Source of the DNA: Anderseniella sp. Alg231-50
GTDB taxonomy: Bacteria; Pseudomonadota; Alphaproteobacteria; Rhizobiales; Aestuariivirgaceae
NCBI RefSeq assembly: GCF_900149695.1
Contig: NZ_LT703003.1
Location: forward strand, 1,054,001 to 1,118,000
Direction of reading: 5' to 3'
Length of the DNA: 64,000 nt
The notes below the pieces were generated by a model that worked only from the letters and a program-made list of their open reading frames with translations, searched no databases and was not told the origin of the DNA. The translations under genes and the position numbers were made by a program. Below are positions 19,234 to 27,338 of this stretch, one piece after another; positions within the stretch are counted from its first letter, which is position 1, and each line of letters opens with the position of its first letter.

Positions 19234-19308
19234 GCGGGCGTAGCTCAGGGGTAGAGCACAACCTTGCCAAGGTTGGGGTCGTGAGTTCGAATCTCATCGC
19301 CCGCTCCA
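19234..19308 (+). tRNA. tRNA-Gly(GCC)
   Basis: Full cloverleaf: acceptor GCGGGCG pairs with CGCCCGC (19298-19304), D arm GCTC/GAGC, anticodon stem CAACC/GGTTG with loop TTGCCAA giving anticodon GCC at 19266-19268, T arm with TTCGAAT, and an encoded CCA at 19306-19308. Confidence 0.97.
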
Positions 19309-19336
19309 ATTACTGCAAAACAGTGATATACTGAAC

Positions 19337-19358
19337 AAGCGTCCTCCGGGCGCTTTTT
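19337..19358 (+). terminator. Rho-independent terminator after tRNA-Gly
   Basis: Stem AAGCGTCC / GGGCGCTT (8 pairs, one T-G wobble), 3-base loop, followed by a run of T. It begins 29 bases after the tRNA end. Confidence 0.82.
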
Positions 19359-19382
19359 GCGTACCGATTGGAATGAGGCCGG

Positions 19383-20345
19383 ATGCGAGACGACGACGGA
19401 GACCTGATCGCCCGTCATGTTGACGATGTCATGCGTCACCTGAAAGCGCTCTATGACGCCTTGCCGGGCAACCCTGATCACCGCTCCAAGGCCAGCCGTT
19501 TTGTTGCCGACACGGCCGACAGACCCGCGCCAGAACCGCCTTTTGCAATGCATGACGCGGACTACCGGGTGTTCAGACATTTTACCGATGACAGCGACCT
19601 GATCGTCGATATCGGGGCCAATTGCGGCTATTCGGCTGAATCAATCTGGGCAAGTGGCAGCGGCGCCCGCGTATTAAGCTTTGAAGCACTCAACCTGCAC
19701 GATCCAAACCTGGCGACCCTCAAGAAGGTTTACGGCGACAGGTTTGACTACCGGATTATGGGGCTGGGCAATTCATCGGCCATTCTGGAATTCGTTACCC
19801 CCGTGGTCAATGGCATCGCCATCACGGCATTGGCAACGGCGTGGAACGACATTCACTGGCAATCACTTGCCGAAAACACAATCCGCTTCGGCGACATTGA
19901 GGCTTACCGGAGCCATCGCCCGGTAGATATCGACCTGGCGCTCATCCAGGCGCCGGTAATGAAGCTGGATGATGCTCTCAAGTCACAGGGCCTGAACCTG
20001 CAAGGCAACAACATATGCGCGATCAAGATTGATGTTGAAGGCCTTGAACCGGAAGTTGTGGCCGGCGCCCGTGAAACGCTGCTCCATCACAAACCGCTTC
20101 TCCTGATAGAAGCAGCTCAGTTCCGCACGGAGATGCTGAAGGTGCTGCAGGACATGGGGTACCGGTTTGCGACGCGTAATGGCGATGTACTGGAGCCGGT
20201 ACTGAAGTTACCAACCGGGGTAAACTCTTTTTTCTGGCATGCCGACCAGCAAACGCACTATGAAACCCTCGGACTGCTTGCGAGAAAACGTTCAACCGCC
20301 GCATCGCTCCTGCGCAACTGGCTGAAGCTCGCATCGGGCCGGTAG
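19383..20345 (+). CDS. FkbM-family methyltransferase
   Basis: SAM-dependent O-methyltransferase of 320 residues. The SAM-binding motif VDIGANCGYSA starts at about residue 75, and the FkbM signature AIKIDVEGLEPEVVAGARETL (in two parts) is in the C-terminal half. FkbM proteins often methylate sugars of surface glycans or natural products. GAGG lies 5 bases before the ATG. First gene of an accessory stretch starting just after the tRNA terminator; the neighbours (glycosyltransferases, a second methyltransferase) suggest a glycan substrate, which is inference. Confidence 0.87.
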   Translation: MRDDDGDLIARHVDDVMRHLKALYDALPGNPDHRSKASRFVADTADRPAPEPPFAMHDADYRVFRHFTDDSDLIVDIGANCGYSAESIWASGSGARVLSFEALNLHDPNLATLKKVYGDRFDYRIMGLGNSSAILEFVTPVVNGIAITALATAWNDIHWQSLAENTIRFGDIEAYRSHRPVDIDLALIQAPVMKLDDALKSQGLNLQGNNICAIKIDVEGLEPEVVAGARETLLHHKPLLLIEAAQFRTEMLKVLQDMGYRFATRNGDVLEPVLKLPTGVNSFFWHADQQTHYETLGLLARKRSTAASLLRNWLKLASGR

Positions 20346-20540
20346 TTGATTGAATTGAAAGGCGTGACGGGCCAGCATGCGCAAGGCTGACAAGCTGCGC
20401 TTTTGCACCGGTTTCATGTCTGAAATGAGAACCACACAACCTGCCTTTCGGTCATGCGCGGGGAACTGAAGTGCTGCAGGCCCGGGCGCGCAGCGACAAT
20501 TCTGAAGCCTGAACTTGACCCGGCCCAAACCTGAACGGCT

Positions 20541-21194
20541 TTAGTCGGACAATTTCTTCACCCAGACCTGACTGCCAATTGTGAGTATCTCCAGTTTCTC
20601 GCGATACAGGTTCAAAAATGCATCAATGGCGGGTTTGGGAACTCCGTGTTCATTGAATTCGGGATCGTCCCACTCGTAATCGTCAAATGCGATGATGCCT
20701 CCCGGCTTCACCAGCCTGAAAACCAGTACAGCGTCTTCCAGAACATCGATTGTCCAATGACTGCCATCAATATAGGCAAAATCAAATGCCCAGAGTGGCA
20801 ATTTCCGCAGTACTCTGGCAGAAATATCCAGATGCAGCGTGACCTTGTCCCTGGCTCCGGTTGACTGAATGTTGCTCCAAAAGCTGGGCTGCAGTTCCAC
20901 ATCTATCGAATCCAGCCTGGCGCCAGGGTGCGTGGCAATGTTTTCAAGCAGCCAGACGGCACATCGGCCTTCGTGGGTGCCGATTTCCAGAAGCTGACAA
21001 GGCTGGCCGGCCAAATCACCCAGGAGTTGTTCAAACGATTCCTCATTCTCTGAGAACCAGTCTTCCTGAAAGACAGGTGAACTCGGGCTATCAGCCTGCT
21101 TGCCTGCAAACAGGCTACGGATTTTTCCTGCCAACACGCTGATTTGACGCCTCAATCGATAATAGGTCGGGGTTGTTGCTGACCGGTTCGACAC
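20541..21194 (-). CDS. Class I SAM methyltransferase (Methyltransf_24-like)
   Basis: A 217-residue product starting at GTG 21194 with AGG 6 bases upstream. LLEIGTHEGRCAVWLLENI gives the glycine-rich SAM motif I, DSIDVELQ follows as motif II, and FAYIDGSHWTIDVLEDA is the Methyltransf_24 signature. The N-terminal 40 residues are basic and amphipathic. Substrate unknown. It is divergent from the radical SAM gene and probably belongs to the same glycan or peptide locus. Confidence 0.8.
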   Translation of the reverse strand: MSNRSATTPTYYRLRRQISVLAGKIRSLFAGKQADSPSSPVFQEDWFSENEESFEQLLGDLAGQPCQLLEIGTHEGRCAVWLLENIATHPGARLDSIDVELQPSFWSNIQSTGARDKVTLHLDISARVLRKLPLWAFDFAYIDGSHWTIDVLEDAVLVFRLVKPGGIIAFDDYEWDDPEFNEHGVPKPAIDAFLNLYREKLEILTIGSQVWVKKLSD

Positions 21195-21410
21195 AAGCCT
21201 GCCTGCGGACGTACGCCGCCGCCGATCTGGTACGTGCGAATATTATGTTGGTGATGCTGAAATGTATAGAGATGATCAATTTCTACCCGCTGTGGGCCGG
21301 CACTTTTGACAGTACAGATGCCAGTTGAACTGTAGTTCGTGTTGTTAATCGGGAAGCGGAAGAGCTAACCTGTGATAACGCTGGTAGCCTGTTAACTGGA
21401 GAGGCGGTTG

Positions 21411-22697
21411 ATGTCCGACAATGAAAAAACCCTGCCCGAAGGGTTCTGTCTGTATCCCTGGATTAACAGTTATGTCGCCACAGATGGAAAAATTGCGCCG
21501 TGCTGCGAGTTTGATGGTGAGGTTGGCAACCTCAGGGATACCACGCTGAACGCAGCATGGAACAGCGAGAAACTGGCCAAGGTTCGCGCAGCTTTCATCG
21601 CTGGAAAACCCTTGAAAGCTTGCTGGAAGTGCATTGACCGTGAAAAGCGGGAAGGATCCAGCATGCGACTGGATGCGCGAGACGGGCTTTCTGAATGGAA
21701 TGATAAACTGACAAGGGCTGCCGACAATCTTGCATCGGTCACGCCCGAATTTCCAGTCATGCTGGACCTGCGATTCTCCAATCTGTGTAATTTCAGCTGC
21801 CGCAGTTGCTGGCACGGGTCCAGCTCGAGCTGGTTCAAGGACGGTAAGGCAATCGGTGTGACCTTGGGCGGCAAGGCGGAAATCAGGAGCTTCGGGAAAA
21901 TTGATGATGTCGTCGAGCAAATTGGCGATGGTATCGATAAACTGGAGGAGTTGTATTTTGCAGGCGGTGAACCCCTGATGATGGAGGAACACTACGCATT
22001 GCTGAATTTGCTCATCGAGCGCGGAAGAACAGATGTTCGCCTGCGCTACAACACAAACATGTCACGAACCGGCCTTGCCGGCAAATCGGTTTTCGACCTG
22101 TGGTCGAAATTTGACACAGTGGTTGTTTTTGCAAGCGTTGACGCGAGCCATGGCGAAGGCGCGCTGGTGCGCAACGGGTTCAACTGGGATGAGTTTGTGA
22201 GTAATGTCGCAGAGTTGAGGCAACAGTGCCCCCATGCGGATATCTGCTTTGGTGTGACGGTGTCGGTATTTAATATTCTGTCTCTTCCGCAGCTATTTGG
22301 GGCGCTGACGGAAGAATGCGATGCGGTGCCCAGCAAGATTCAACTGCATTCCCTGCAGGAACCGGATTTTTACCGGACCCAGGTATTGCCGGGAAAACTC
22401 AAGCGGAAGGCGGCAAAGCAGATCGAGGACTACATCCAAAATGTGCTTTGCGAACATGAACCGGATCCCGACAAGGCAAGCGAGTTTTCGCGACACCTGA
22501 CGGGCATGGTCAGGTACATGAATTCTGAAGACCTGACACGCAAACTGCCGCTGTTTCGTGAAATGATGAAAAAACTCGATGAGTTGCGTTCTCAGGACAG
22601 TGGGGCGACCTTACCCAGCCTGCAACCGGTGCTGGATGATGTGCCGCAGTTCAATCCATTCACCAGGTTACGGTCCCTTCTAGGCTGGAGCACGTGA
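21411..22697 (+). CDS. Twitch/SPASM-type radical SAM protein
   Basis: A 428-residue radical SAM protein. The [4Fe-4S]-SAM motif is C126-X3-C130-X2-C133 (NLCNFSCRSC), followed by LYFAGGEPLM. Unusually, extra cysteines precede it: C13, C31-C32 (GKIAPCCEF) and C71-X2-C74 (ACWKC), which look like a SPASM/twitch auxiliary-cluster region placed N-terminally. ATG 21411 is preceded by an in-frame TTG and by GGAGAGG. Family members modify RiPP precursors or proteins; no substrate is evident here. The end has a TGATG junction with an 18-codon ORF. Confidence 0.88.
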   Translation: MSDNEKTLPEGFCLYPWINSYVATDGKIAPCCEFDGEVGNLRDTTLNAAWNSEKLAKVRAAFIAGKPLKACWKCIDREKREGSSMRLDARDGLSEWNDKLTRAADNLASVTPEFPVMLDLRFSNLCNFSCRSCWHGSSSSWFKDGKAIGVTLGGKAEIRSFGKIDDVVEQIGDGIDKLEELYFAGGEPLMMEEHYALLNLLIERGRTDVRLRYNTNMSRTGLAGKSVFDLWSKFDTVVVFASVDASHGEGALVRNGFNWDEFVSNVAELRQQCPHADICFGVTVSVFNILSLPQLFGALTEECDAVPSKIQLHSLQEPDFYRTQVLPGKLKRKAAKQIEDYIQNVLCEHEPDPDKASEFSRHLTGMVRYMNSEDLTRKLPLFREMMKKLDELRSQDSGATLPSLQPVLDDVPQFNPFTRLRSLLGWST

Positions 22698-22753
22698 TGT
22701 TCAAACGTCAGTTTCGCCGCATCTCCAATCGCAACAAATCTACTGTCAGGTGA
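22697..22753 (+). CDS. Possible 18-residue basic peptide
   Basis: ATG overlaps the radical SAM stop codon as TGATG and has a clean GGAG 6 bases upstream. The peptide would be MFKRQFRRISNRNKSTVR, very basic with no Cys. The coupling signal is good, but at 18 codons chance is a real explanation. I do not recognise it. It could be a leader or microprotein, or noise. Confidence 0.25.
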   Translation: MFKRQFRRISNRNKSTVR

Positions 22754-22838
22754 TTGAGTTTCTGCGAACTTCCAACGTGACAGCCGTGGGTTCGGTAATT
22801 ATTGACTGCAAGTGCGGCATGCCTGTATCGATTATCAC

Positions 22839-22856
22839 AACCGGAGGTGTCCGGTT
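22839..22856 (+). other. Hairpin upstream of the PqqD-like gene
   Basis: Perfect 7-bp inverted repeat AACCGGA/TCCGGTT with loop GGTG, 36 bases before the start codon at 22892, without a strong T run. It could partly terminate radical SAM transcripts or act on the downstream leader. Structure is seen; role is guessed. Confidence 0.35.
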
Positions 22857-22891
22857 TCATTGATCCGCAAGAAGTTGATTGAATCACCACA

Positions 22892-23317
22892 ATGAAGTTG
22901 TTTTATCTGAATCCGGTCGGTCTGTCTTATGAGGATTTTGGCGGGGAAATGGTCGCAGTCAATTTTGAAACCGGCAAGTATTACGGCCTGAGCGGCAGTG
23001 CTCTTGCAATATGGCAGCTTTTGATCCGGCCGCATTCGATAGACGAACTGGTGCTGGAACTTCAGAAACGCTATTTGCCCGGTGAACACGATATCCGGCA
23101 GATGGTCGAAGGCTTTGTCAAGATTCTCGATGACGAAAAACTGTTGCTCGAAATTGAAGCCAATGAGCAGATTGCTGTCGCGAATGATGCTGAGATGACC
23201 CCCTTCGAAGCACCCAACCTGGAAGTGCACAGCGATTTGCAGGAACTTATCATGCTTGACCCGGTACACGATGCAGATCCCGACCATGGCTGGCCGGTCC
23301 GACGTCCGGAATCCTGA
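22892..23317 (+). CDS. PqqD-like protein with acidic C-terminal tail
   Basis: Residues 1-90 match the PqqD/RRE fold that binds RiPP leader peptides: VAVNFETGKYYGLSGSALAIW followed by a helical half. Residues 104-141 are an extra tail with FEAPNLEVHSDLQELIMLDP, then VHDADPDHGWP and a final Ser141. From memory, similar DMQDLLLLDPIHDVD-type tails occur in other PqqD-like proteins beside HPr-kinase-like genes. The tail could be a substrate or docking peptide. It begins the run to the HprK-like, GT2, GT2 and nucleotidyltransferase genes. Confidence 0.83.
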   Translation: MKLFYLNPVGLSYEDFGGEMVAVNFETGKYYGLSGSALAIWQLLIRPHSIDELVLELQKRYLPGEHDIRQMVEGFVKILDDEKLLLEIEANEQIAVANDAEMTPFEAPNLEVHSDLQELIMLDPVHDADPDHGWPVRRPES

Positions 23318-23349
23318 CAACAGACCTGTTCGTGACCGCGGGGAGCCAG

Positions 23350-24417
23350 ATGATGAATGTTGAGGCATCCTCAATCGAAGAGTTCTTGCGAGCCAACATT
23401 TCATGTGCCCAGACGTTGTGGTCTGAACTTGGTGGCAGGCAGCGTGTATTCCGGTTTGGCCATGTCACCATGGCGGTTCGGTTCATAGCAGGCCATGCGC
23501 AAGCGGTGGTGTGCCCCGTTCTGGAACATGCTGAACAAACCGAAGGCAATGCCGCACCGGATGCGGTGGTGTATGTCCTGGTATCCGATCAGACCGGGGT
23601 TGCGCCGCCGCCCGGCCACTGGCCGTTTCCGGTAGAAAACACGCAGGATCATCAGCGCATATGCTGGCGGCCGAACGATGGCCTGGCGCTTTCGTCTGAT
23701 GATGAACGTGGCATCTGGCACTTGTTTGATCTGAAGTCCATGACCGGGCTCTACTGGCTGCGCGGCGATGACAAATTGCCGTACTGGGAATTCGGCTCTC
23801 CGCTTCGGCACTTCATCCACTGGACATGCCTGCAGTCAGATATCGCAATGATCCATGGTGCTGTTATTGGTCTGGATCAGCGTGGCATTATGCTGACCGG
23901 GGTCGGGGGCAGCGGCAAGTCGACGATGACAGCAGCTGCCATTTCTAGCGGCTGGCAAACAACAGGCGATGATTTTGTCCTTGTCGGCACGCAACCGGAC
24001 GCTGTGAGCTTTCCGATCTTCGATGTTTTGAAACTAACAGGCATGGCCGAGGAGATGTTTACCGATCAGGTTGCCATGGCGACAAATCAAAGTCGGACAG
24101 AAGGGGAAAAGGCATTGATCCCGATATCAAAGACAGCAGGAAAGAATTTTGTGCGTCAGCTCCCGGTGGAAGCTATTTTTTCCCTGCAGTTAACAGGTGT
24201 CGAGACCAGTAAGATTGAAGATCTTTCCAAAGTTGATGCAGTAGCTGCGCTGGCGCCATCGACAATGAACATATTGCGCACGGCCATGCCGGAGACCTTG
24301 AAACATTGCAGCTTGATTGCCAGGGCTCTACCCACTTACAAGTTGCTCGTCGGAACCAACCCCAGGGAAGGCCTGAGCGTGCTTCAGGAATTTCTACAGC
24401 AGCAGAGCAGGTCATGA
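23350..24417 (+). CDS. HPr kinase-like P-loop protein
   Basis: A 355-residue protein with a C-terminal HprK-type kinase core: MIHGAVIGL, Walker A GVGGSGKST at about 184-192 and the acidic DDFVLV near 207. The N-terminal half has no clear domain. GGGGAG lies 4-7 bases before two tandem ATGs (23350, 23353). True HPr kinases act on PtsH; HprK-like proteins next to RRE/PqqD genes include the lasso-peptide kinases that phosphorylate a C-terminal Ser. The stop overlaps the next ATG (ATGA). Target here unknown. Confidence 0.83.
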   Translation: MMNVEASSIEEFLRANISCAQTLWSELGGRQRVFRFGHVTMAVRFIAGHAQAVVCPVLEHAEQTEGNAAPDAVVYVLVSDQTGVAPPPGHWPFPVENTQDHQRICWRPNDGLALSSDDERGIWHLFDLKSMTGLYWLRGDDKLPYWEFGSPLRHFIHWTCLQSDIAMIHGAVIGLDQRGIMLTGVGGSGKSTMTAAAISSGWQTTGDDFVLVGTQPDAVSFPIFDVLKLTGMAEEMFTDQVAMATNQSRTEGEKALIPISKTAGKNFVRQLPVEAIFSLQLTGVETSKIEDLSKVDAVAALAPSTMNILRTAMPETLKHCSLIARALPTYKLLVGTNPREGLSVLQEFLQQQSRS

Positions 24418-25154
24418 ACGCCAATCCGAACATCAGTGTCATCATGCCGGTGCGCAATGGCGAACTGTTTGTGGCGGATGCGATAAAATCAATCCAGACA
24501 CAGTCCGTCGCGGTGACGGAAATTCATGTGATAAATGACGGGTCTACAGATGCCACCGCTGAAATCGTCTCGGCGCTGGCCAGAACTGACAGTTCAATCA
24601 TTGTTCATGACGGTCCGCAGAAAGGACCGGGTCCGGCACGCAATGTGGGGCTGAGGCGGGCAACCGGAGAGGTGATCGCGTTTCTGGATAGCGATGACCT
24701 GTGGCCGGCCGGTAAGCTGCAGACACAGGTCGCACGCCTGGTTGCCAAACCGGATGTCAGTATGGTTTCCGGCTTCGTGCTGTATTTTGACAAGCAGATT
24801 GAAAATGGCCTCGAACCGGCAAGCGATGCGCGCACCAGCGAGATATTCCACGTCCACCTGGGAGCCACGATCTACAGGCGGAATGTGTTTGACGAAGTCG
24901 GACTGTTTGATGAAACGTTCACGTATTCCGAGGATGTTGACCTAATGTTACGTATTCGTGAAGCGTCCTTGCCGTTCACCATCATGAATGAGATCACCCT
25001 GTATTACAGACGTCATGACAACTCCATGACCACGACTTTGACAACGACGGAGAAGCGGGATTTTCACCGCTCCCTGATCAACTCCCTCAAGCGTCGCAAA
25101 GCTGCCGGAATTACCGAGCCGTTGACGCCGTTTGCGGATGTGGTGGGATTTTAG
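24414..25154 (+). CDS. GT2-family glycosyltransferase
   Basis: Inverting GT-A glycosyltransferase of 246 residues: ISVIMPVRNGE start, NDGSTDAT at about 41, the DXD-type LDSDDLW at about 91-97, and GLFDETFTYSEDVDLMLRI near the acceptor site. ATG overlaps the HprK-like stop by four bases. Soluble, without TM helices. Sugar and acceptor unknown. Confidence 0.9.
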   Translation: MNANPNISVIMPVRNGELFVADAIKSIQTQSVAVTEIHVINDGSTDATAEIVSALARTDSSIIVHDGPQKGPGPARNVGLRRATGEVIAFLDSDDLWPAGKLQTQVARLVAKPDVSMVSGFVLYFDKQIENGLEPASDARTSEIFHVHLGATIYRRNVFDEVGLFDETFTYSEDVDLMLRIREASLPFTIMNEITLYYRRHDNSMTTTLTTTEKRDFHRSLINSLKRRKAAGITEPLTPFADVVGF

Positions 25155-25157
25155 AGA

Positions 25158-25865
25158 ATGAAAGTCAGTGCCATTGTTGCTGCGTGGAACGCCGCAGACA
25201 CGCTGCATGAGACACTTGACAGCATTGCTGCGCAGACAGTTAAGCCGGATGAGGTGATTGTTGTTGACGATGGTTCGACGGATGACACCGCGAAGGTCGT
25301 GGCGGAACACCCGCACAAGATACAGCTCATCCAGACCGAAAATCGTGGTGTTCCCAGCGCTCTCAATACCGGTATTGCGGCATCGACCGGTGATGCGATT
25401 GCCATCCTGGATGCCGACGATTTGTGGGAGGTTGATAAAACCCGACTGCAGATTGCTGCCCTGAACAGTGATCCGGCCATAGGCGTTGTTGTCGGCCATT
25501 ACGACACTTTTGAATGCCCTTCCATTCCGCCTGAGCGGTTTGCGACACTGAGTTATGTCAAAGGAGGTCGGCCCGGCTACCTGAACGGCTGTCTGCTCAT
25601 TCGCCGGCGCTGGGTGGCATCGGAAGAGTTCAAGTTTGATGAGACGTTGAGGAACGCTCATCTGGTCGAGTGGTTTCGCAACGCCCGTGTTGGCGGCATC
25701 GTGGAAAAAATCATCCCGGAAACCGTAATGAAGCGCCGTATCAGGCCGGGTACCCTCGGTGCACGCAAGGTTTCGGGTGCCGAGGATTCCATGAGTCCGT
25801 ATGTTCTCGAGGTGGCTCGCCGTGCCATTGCACAGAAACACAAGAAGAGGGGCAACCCTGTGTGA
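25158..25865 (+). CDS. GT2-family glycosyltransferase
   Basis: Second GT2 enzyme, 235 residues: VSAIVAAWNAADTLHETLDSI, VVDDGSTDDT at about 36-45 and ILDADDLW at about 83-90. It follows the first GT2 gene after 3 bases and its TGA shares a base with the next ATG (TGATG). The C-terminal part is shorter than in typical GT2 enzymes and basic at the end. The two GT2 proteins are only distantly similar, so this is not a recent duplication. Confidence 0.89.
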   Translation: MKVSAIVAAWNAADTLHETLDSIAAQTVKPDEVIVVDDGSTDDTAKVVAEHPHKIQLIQTENRGVPSALNTGIAASTGDAIAILDADDLWEVDKTRLQIAALNSDPAIGVVVGHYDTFECPSIPPERFATLSYVKGGRPGYLNGCLLIRRRWVASEEFKFDETLRNAHLVEWFRNARVGGIVEKIIPETVMKRRIRPGTLGARKVSGAEDSMSPYVLEVARRAIAQKHKKRGNPV

Positions 25866-26950
25866 TGTCGTTGAACTACCGGTTGAAAAACTGGTTTGCG
25901 CTGCAAGCCTGGCCTGACCCGAACACAGATCAGCTTATCAAGGCAACACTGCTTCCTATTGATGAGGCGCGGACTTACTGGCGCAACTGGAAAGCCGCCA
26001 ATGACATTGATGACTGTACCTGGCCGCAGTTCAAAATACTGGCCCGGTTTTCCGGGAGGTTGCCGAAAGTAGATCCGGAGTGTCCGGAGATACCCCGATT
26101 GCATGGCATGGCGAAGGCGCTTTGGACGAAGTCTCAAATGCAGCTAAACCGGTCAGCTGCCGCACTCGACATTCTGACCAAAAGGGATGTCCCCGTTTAC
26201 CTGATGAAGTCGGCTGCTCTTGAAGCCCTCGAAATGACCAAGCTGACCCGTCGCGTGACCTCGGATATAGACCTGATGGTGAAGCGCAAAGACCTTCGTC
26301 TCGTCGTATCCTCGTTATGTGAGCATGGCTGGGGCGGTGCTGAAGATGTGGAGACGGCTCTGCAAAGGTGCAGGTATCATGCCGGCATCAACCTGCAGCG
26401 CGGCAGTGAGCAGAACCGGGATAACTCGGATGTGGACGTGCATCATCAGCCTGTGCATATGCCGTTTCTTGATGATGAGGTGATTGCCGGAATCTGGGAA
26501 CGAGGGATCGCAGCCAACTTTCGCGGGCGTGATGTGCTGGTATCGGCGCCGGCGGAGTTGCTTGTGTTCACCGCAATGCAGGGTATACGCCGGTTTGTTC
26601 CCAGCCATATGTCCAGCGGCATGTGGGCCTTCGATCTGGCTGAGATAGTTGACAGCGACGATCTCGACTGGGCACGTGTCCTGGAAGTCGCCGCAATGTG
26701 CAAGGGCTCGTGGGCATTGCTCAGTTGCCTGAGTTACCTGAAACACGAACTGCGTATCGATGTTCCCGACCAGGTGCTCAGCCTGCTCGCAGGACAGGCG
26801 ACCGGCCTCGATGAAGCAGTGATGTTTTACGCGCAGGCGCCGACATATGGTGTCACAAAGATTTTCAACCTGCCATTACGCGAACTGGTGCTACTCAACC
26901 GTCAGAAGGTGTTCGCAGAAACCGGGTACCACGCGTCAAAGGATTGGTAG
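25865..26950 (+). CDS. NTP_transf_5-type nucleotidyltransferase
   Basis: A 361-residue protein of the uncharacterised nucleotidyltransferase family (NTP_transf_5). Metal-binding Asp pair in TSDIDLMVKR (about D134, D136), a third acidic patch in NSDVDVHHQP, and AELLVFTAMQGIRR. ATG overlaps the upstream stop as TGATG. Relatives sit in lasso-peptide loci with HprK-like kinases and modify the phosphoserine (e.g. PsmN), and also occur in glycan loci. It is last in the coupled run. Confidence 0.84.
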   Translation: MSLNYRLKNWFALQAWPDPNTDQLIKATLLPIDEARTYWRNWKAANDIDDCTWPQFKILARFSGRLPKVDPECPEIPRLHGMAKALWTKSQMQLNRSAAALDILTKRDVPVYLMKSAALEALEMTKLTRRVTSDIDLMVKRKDLRLVVSSLCEHGWGGAEDVETALQRCRYHAGINLQRGSEQNRDNSDVDVHHQPVHMPFLDDEVIAGIWERGIAANFRGRDVLVSAPAELLVFTAMQGIRRFVPSHMSSGMWAFDLAEIVDSDDLDWARVLEVAAMCKGSWALLSCLSYLKHELRIDVPDQVLSLLAGQATGLDEAVMFYAQAPTYGVTKIFNLPLRELVLLNRQKVFAETGYHASKDW

Positions 26951-27119
26951 CCGTGGTCGGCGAGTGCAGCTCCCCGGTGTCTATGGAGAGAAGCATGTAA
27001 TTGCCGTCATGCTGTTTCGCGATGACCTGCCCGTCACGTTTCCCGGTCGCGTGCGCCTGCCTGGCAATTTCGCGGTCCCGTAACATCTCGATTGCTTCGG
27101 ATGAAGTCACATTCTGCAT
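26895..27119 (-). CDS. Possible small antisense ORF
   Basis: A 74-codon frame whose central part (codons about 13-55: LRDREIARQAHATGKR ... NYMLLSIDTGEL) has the strong G/C preference at third positions seen in real genes here. No clear ribosome-binding site precedes the ATG at 27119, and the 3' end overlaps the nucleotidyltransferase gene by 56 bases on the other strand. Not recognised. It may be a real small protein or a decayed gene end. Confidence 0.3.
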   Translation of the reverse strand: MQNVTSSEAIEMLRDREIARQAHATGKRDGQVIAKQHDGNYMLLSIDTGELHSPTTATNPLTRGTRFLRTPSDG

Positions 27120-27338
27120 AGGACGCAACTATGCAGCAGAAACACAGAATGCTGAACTGATCCGTCTGCTTAAGAAACCGTATCAAAAAACGCCTGAATT
27201 GTGCCGTTTCCGGTTATCAAAAGTATACCAAACGCCGTAAGCGTTCCTTATTGAAAACCGGTTATTTCAACCTATGCAGGCATATGTCCGAATTGCCTCA
27301 ACCGATACAAAATAACGGACTTAAGCAGGGATTGGCGG
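26951..27338. other. 388-bp gap before the adenylation gene
   Basis: Contains most of the possible small antisense ORF (to 27119) and an AT-richer 5' leader of the adenylation gene from about 27180, with an AACCGGTT palindrome near 27256. No terminator or convincing promoter was found. It is long enough to hold an independent promoter, so the adenylation gene is probably not in the upstream operon. Confidence 0.5.

Noticed and set aside
19234-19308. tRNA-Gly as an attachment site of an integrated element
   Set aside because: No integrase and no second copy of the tRNA 3' end were seen in the window.
19383-27338. Complete lasso-peptide cluster
   Set aside because: No asparagine-synthetase-like cyclase, B2 protease or precursor gene found, only kinase/nucleotidyltransferase/PqqD-like parts.
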